A DNA stretch of 64,000 nucleotides, from positions 1 through 64,000 of the IMG/VR virus record IMGVR_UViG_3300007512_001367; one strand, given 5' to 3'. This DNA comes from a virus. Positions 62,649 through 64,000 of the stretch are shown here, one piece after another. The position numbers and the translations under genes are program-made. Under the pieces are notes generated by a model. That model saw nothing but the letters and a program-made list of their open reading frames with translations. It did not search any database and was not told where the DNA came from. Numbering within the stretch: position 1 is the stretch's first letter; each line of letters opens with the position of its first letter.

Positions 62649-63253
62649 TGTAAAAATTTCCTTATATTTTTTTCAACTTGTACAAGTTGTTTAGGCATTG
62701 AATCTTGTTCAATATCAGAATTATTAATAACGTGTACGTCATTAAACATACGTTGATATTCTCCCAACCTTTGGTCTATAATATCAAAATTTTGATGTAT
62801 AAGTTTATCTGGTAGTGTACGTTCTCTTTCTTTATTTCTGCGTAAAGCAGTTTGTAAATCTGTGGTTACAAATATCATTGTTGTTTCATATCCTTTATCT
62901 TCTAACTCGTCTTTAATACGTCTAACAGTTCCAGCTATTCTACCTGTAGAATCTATTAGCAAACCCAATCCACTGTCAGATAATGATTGTTGTTGTTTAG
63001 TAACTAATTCTTTTGATCTTTGTCTTTGTTTTTCTCGTTCAGGTTCTTCTTCTGGAGGCATTTTCCATGATAAGTTTTTTCTTGTCATAAGATGTTTAAA
63101 AATAATATCCATGTTCACTTGTTTTAATCCTTGGAATACACCTGCTAATTTTCTAGCAACATATGTTTTACCTGCACCTGGGGAGCCAGCAAAAAATATT
63201 GCTTTATACTGATAAGGATCATGTGGACCTTCTAAAAATTCATTTGCTCTCAT
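62645..63253 (-). CDS. P-loop kinase with CTS-like N-terminus (zeta-toxin-like)
   Basis: 202 residues. MRANEFLEGPHDPYQYK is the capsid-targeting-like start. The Walker A motif is FFAGSPGAGKTYVARKL, with NMDIIFKHLM and GLLIDSTGRI following. It resembles zeta-toxin/polynucleotide-kinase-like phosphotransferases. If packaged it could act on host metabolites at injection. Overlaps the SOD gene by four bases. Confidence 0.65.
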   Translation of the reverse strand: MRANEFLEGPHDPYQYKAIFFAGSPGAGKTYVARKLAGVFQGLKQVNMDIIFKHLMTRKNLSWKMPPEEEPEREKQRQRSKELVTKQQQSLSDSGLGLLIDSTGRIAGTVRRIKDELEDKGYETTMIFVTTDLQTALRRNKERERTLPDKLIHQNFDIIDQRLGEYQRMFNDVHVINNSDIEQDSMPKQLVQVEKNIRKFLQ

Positions 63254-63795
63254 TTTGCGTTAATCCTATCGTTAACTACGTCCCAATTTATTATCTTCCA
63301 AGTATTTACTAGGTACTTTGTCTTGTCAGCTTGATAGTCAAGTGCCCATGCGTGTTCCCACCAGTCGACTAATAGTGCAATATTTTTTACAACTTTATGA
63401 TTTTTAATTGTTTTAATTGTACCACTTGTATCCATATAGATCCAACCTGAACCTTGGATGCCCATTGCCGCTTTTGTAAATTCTTCTTTAAACTTGTCAA
63501 AATCATTTATAAATTCGTTAGAAACACCAGTTGGCCTGTTAGCTCCTGCAGGAGCTTTAAATTGAGGAAAATATAAACTGTGTAAGAATGCACCTGCTAT
63601 TTGGAAGTCACCGCCCTCACTTTTGTTAGCTTTATCTACATAGCCTTTATATAGTTTGCCATAATGATAGTCTAGTGTGTCCTTACTCATTACAGGCACT
63701 AGATCTGTAAGACCATAGGGTAGTTTAGACTGTATATAGTGTGCTTTAGTCTCTTCTATTTGGTCAATTTGGTTAATTAGGTTCCTGATATTCAT
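63250..63795 (-). CDS. sod: Fe/Mn superoxide dismutase homologue
   Basis: 181 residues. LPYGLTDLVPVMSKDTLDYHYGKLYKGYV holds His44, FLHSLYF holds His72, and LLVDWWEHAWALDYQ holds Asp144 and His148, the four metal ligands. NWDVVNDRI is the family end. Length is slightly short of the usual 190-200. A 15-residue start (MNIRNLINQIDQIEE) is added and resembles the neighbouring CTS-like N-termini. It may protect phage or host from superoxide. Confidence 0.8.
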   Translation of the reverse strand: MNIRNLINQIDQIEETKAHYIQSKLPYGLTDLVPVMSKDTLDYHYGKLYKGYVDKANKSEGGDFQIAGAFLHSLYFPQFKAPAGANRPTGVSNEFINDFDKFKEEFTKAAMGIQGSGWIYMDTSGTIKTIKNHKVVKNIALLVDWWEHAWALDYQADKTKYLVNTWKIINWDVVNDRINAK

Positions 63796-63803
63796 TATAT
63801 CAG

Positions 63804-63810
63804 TATTTAT
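63804..63810 (-). promoter_or_regulatory. Late-promoter-like ATAAATA before SOD gene
   Basis: Minus strand ATAAATAC eight bases before the ATG at 63795. No ribosome site is seen. Similar layout to 57603 and 58456. Confidence 0.45.
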
Positions 63811-63826
63811 TTTTAGGTAGATGCTT

Positions 63827-63997
63827 TTAAAACTTACCCTTTTCTATCATTTGTTTTGTTACTTTAGAAGGTATTTTTTGTATTTTGCCACCTTTGGCAA
63901 GAAATTCTTTCATCATACGATCACGTTCTTCTTGTGTTGATTTTTTATATTCTTTATCGGATGAATAATTTTTATTGATTCCTTCAAATTTTGGCAT
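63827..63997 (-). CDS. 56-residue protein sharing a motif with the 58476 protein
   Basis: Starts MPKFEGINKNYSSDKEYK. Residues 28-42 (MMKEFLAKGGKIQKIP) match LMKQYLAKGGSVEKIP in the large protein at 58476. The ATG lies at the very edge of the window, so an upstream start is possible. A small domain used in several late proteins is inferred. Confidence 0.6.
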   Translation of the reverse strand: MPKFEGINKNYSSDKEYKKSTQEERDRMMKEFLAKGGKIQKIPSKVTKQMIEKGKF

Positions 63998-64000
63998 TAA

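Overview
The window is a segment of a large, AT-rich, T4-like myovirus genome, most likely from a marine phage of the cyanophage/pelagiphage type. Three things point there. It has T4 replication genes (family B DNA polymerase gp43, sliding clamp gp45, RNase H-type 5' nuclease, a DsbA-like protein). It has long glycine/threonine/serine-rich tail-fibre-like genes. It carries typical marine T4-like accessory genes (MoxR/VWA pair, cupin, small CGRSPTG protein, YhhQ, GuaC, GTP cyclohydrolase I). The host is not shown by the sequence. An AT-rich marine alphaproteobacterium such as SAR11 is an inference. Coding is almost continuous, neighbouring genes mostly overlap (ATGA or TAATG), and I recognised no tRNA genes and no CRISPR array. 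No stretch over 300 bases lacks a gene.

Layout. Positions 1-8192 (+) hold late structural genes: three paralogous fibre-like proteins, a glycine-rich protein with an embedded Hint domain, and small neighbours. Positions 8254-25198 (+) form one tightly overlapping accessory operon behind a near-consensus sigma70 promoter. It contains GT-A-like glycosyltransferases, five radical SAM enzymes with an N-terminal cysteine (twitch/SPASM-like) domain, two SGNH-like hydrolases, an APS-kinase-like protein, a NodU-type carbamoyltransferase, two PLP-fold proteins and a two-module glycosyltransferase-like protein. At 25164-25198 the strands converge, and everything beyond is on the minus strand.

Positions 25-57 kb (-) hold a sugar epimerase, a PIG-L deacetylase, the MoxR/VWA pair, RNase H, QueE, several sulfotransferase-like genes, the YhhQ transporter, two more radical SAM enzymes, GuaC, FolE, GalE, a GT-B glycosyltransferase, QueD, a DpdA-like transglycosylase, the clamp and the polymerase. 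Positions 57.3-64 kb (-) hold late-type genes preceded by NATAAATA motifs. Many of these start with a short M-[KR]-x-x-E-[FIV] sequence like the T4 capsid-targeting sequence, including a Fe/Mn superoxide dismutase homologue and a P-loop kinase.

Two systems stand out. One is 7-deazaguanine DNA modification: FolE, QueD, QueE and YhhQ would supply the precursor and DpdA would insert it in DNA, with QueC not seen here. The other is the uncharacterised battery of seven N-twitch radical SAM proteins coupled to SGNH, glycosyl, carbamoyl and sulfo-transfer genes, which looks like a surface- or fibre-modification pathway. I also see a near-complete absence of GCWGC (GCAGC/GCTGC), with GCSGC used instead for Ala-Ala. 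Both promoter classes often place the ATG exactly at the expected transcription start, which suggests leaderless mRNAs.
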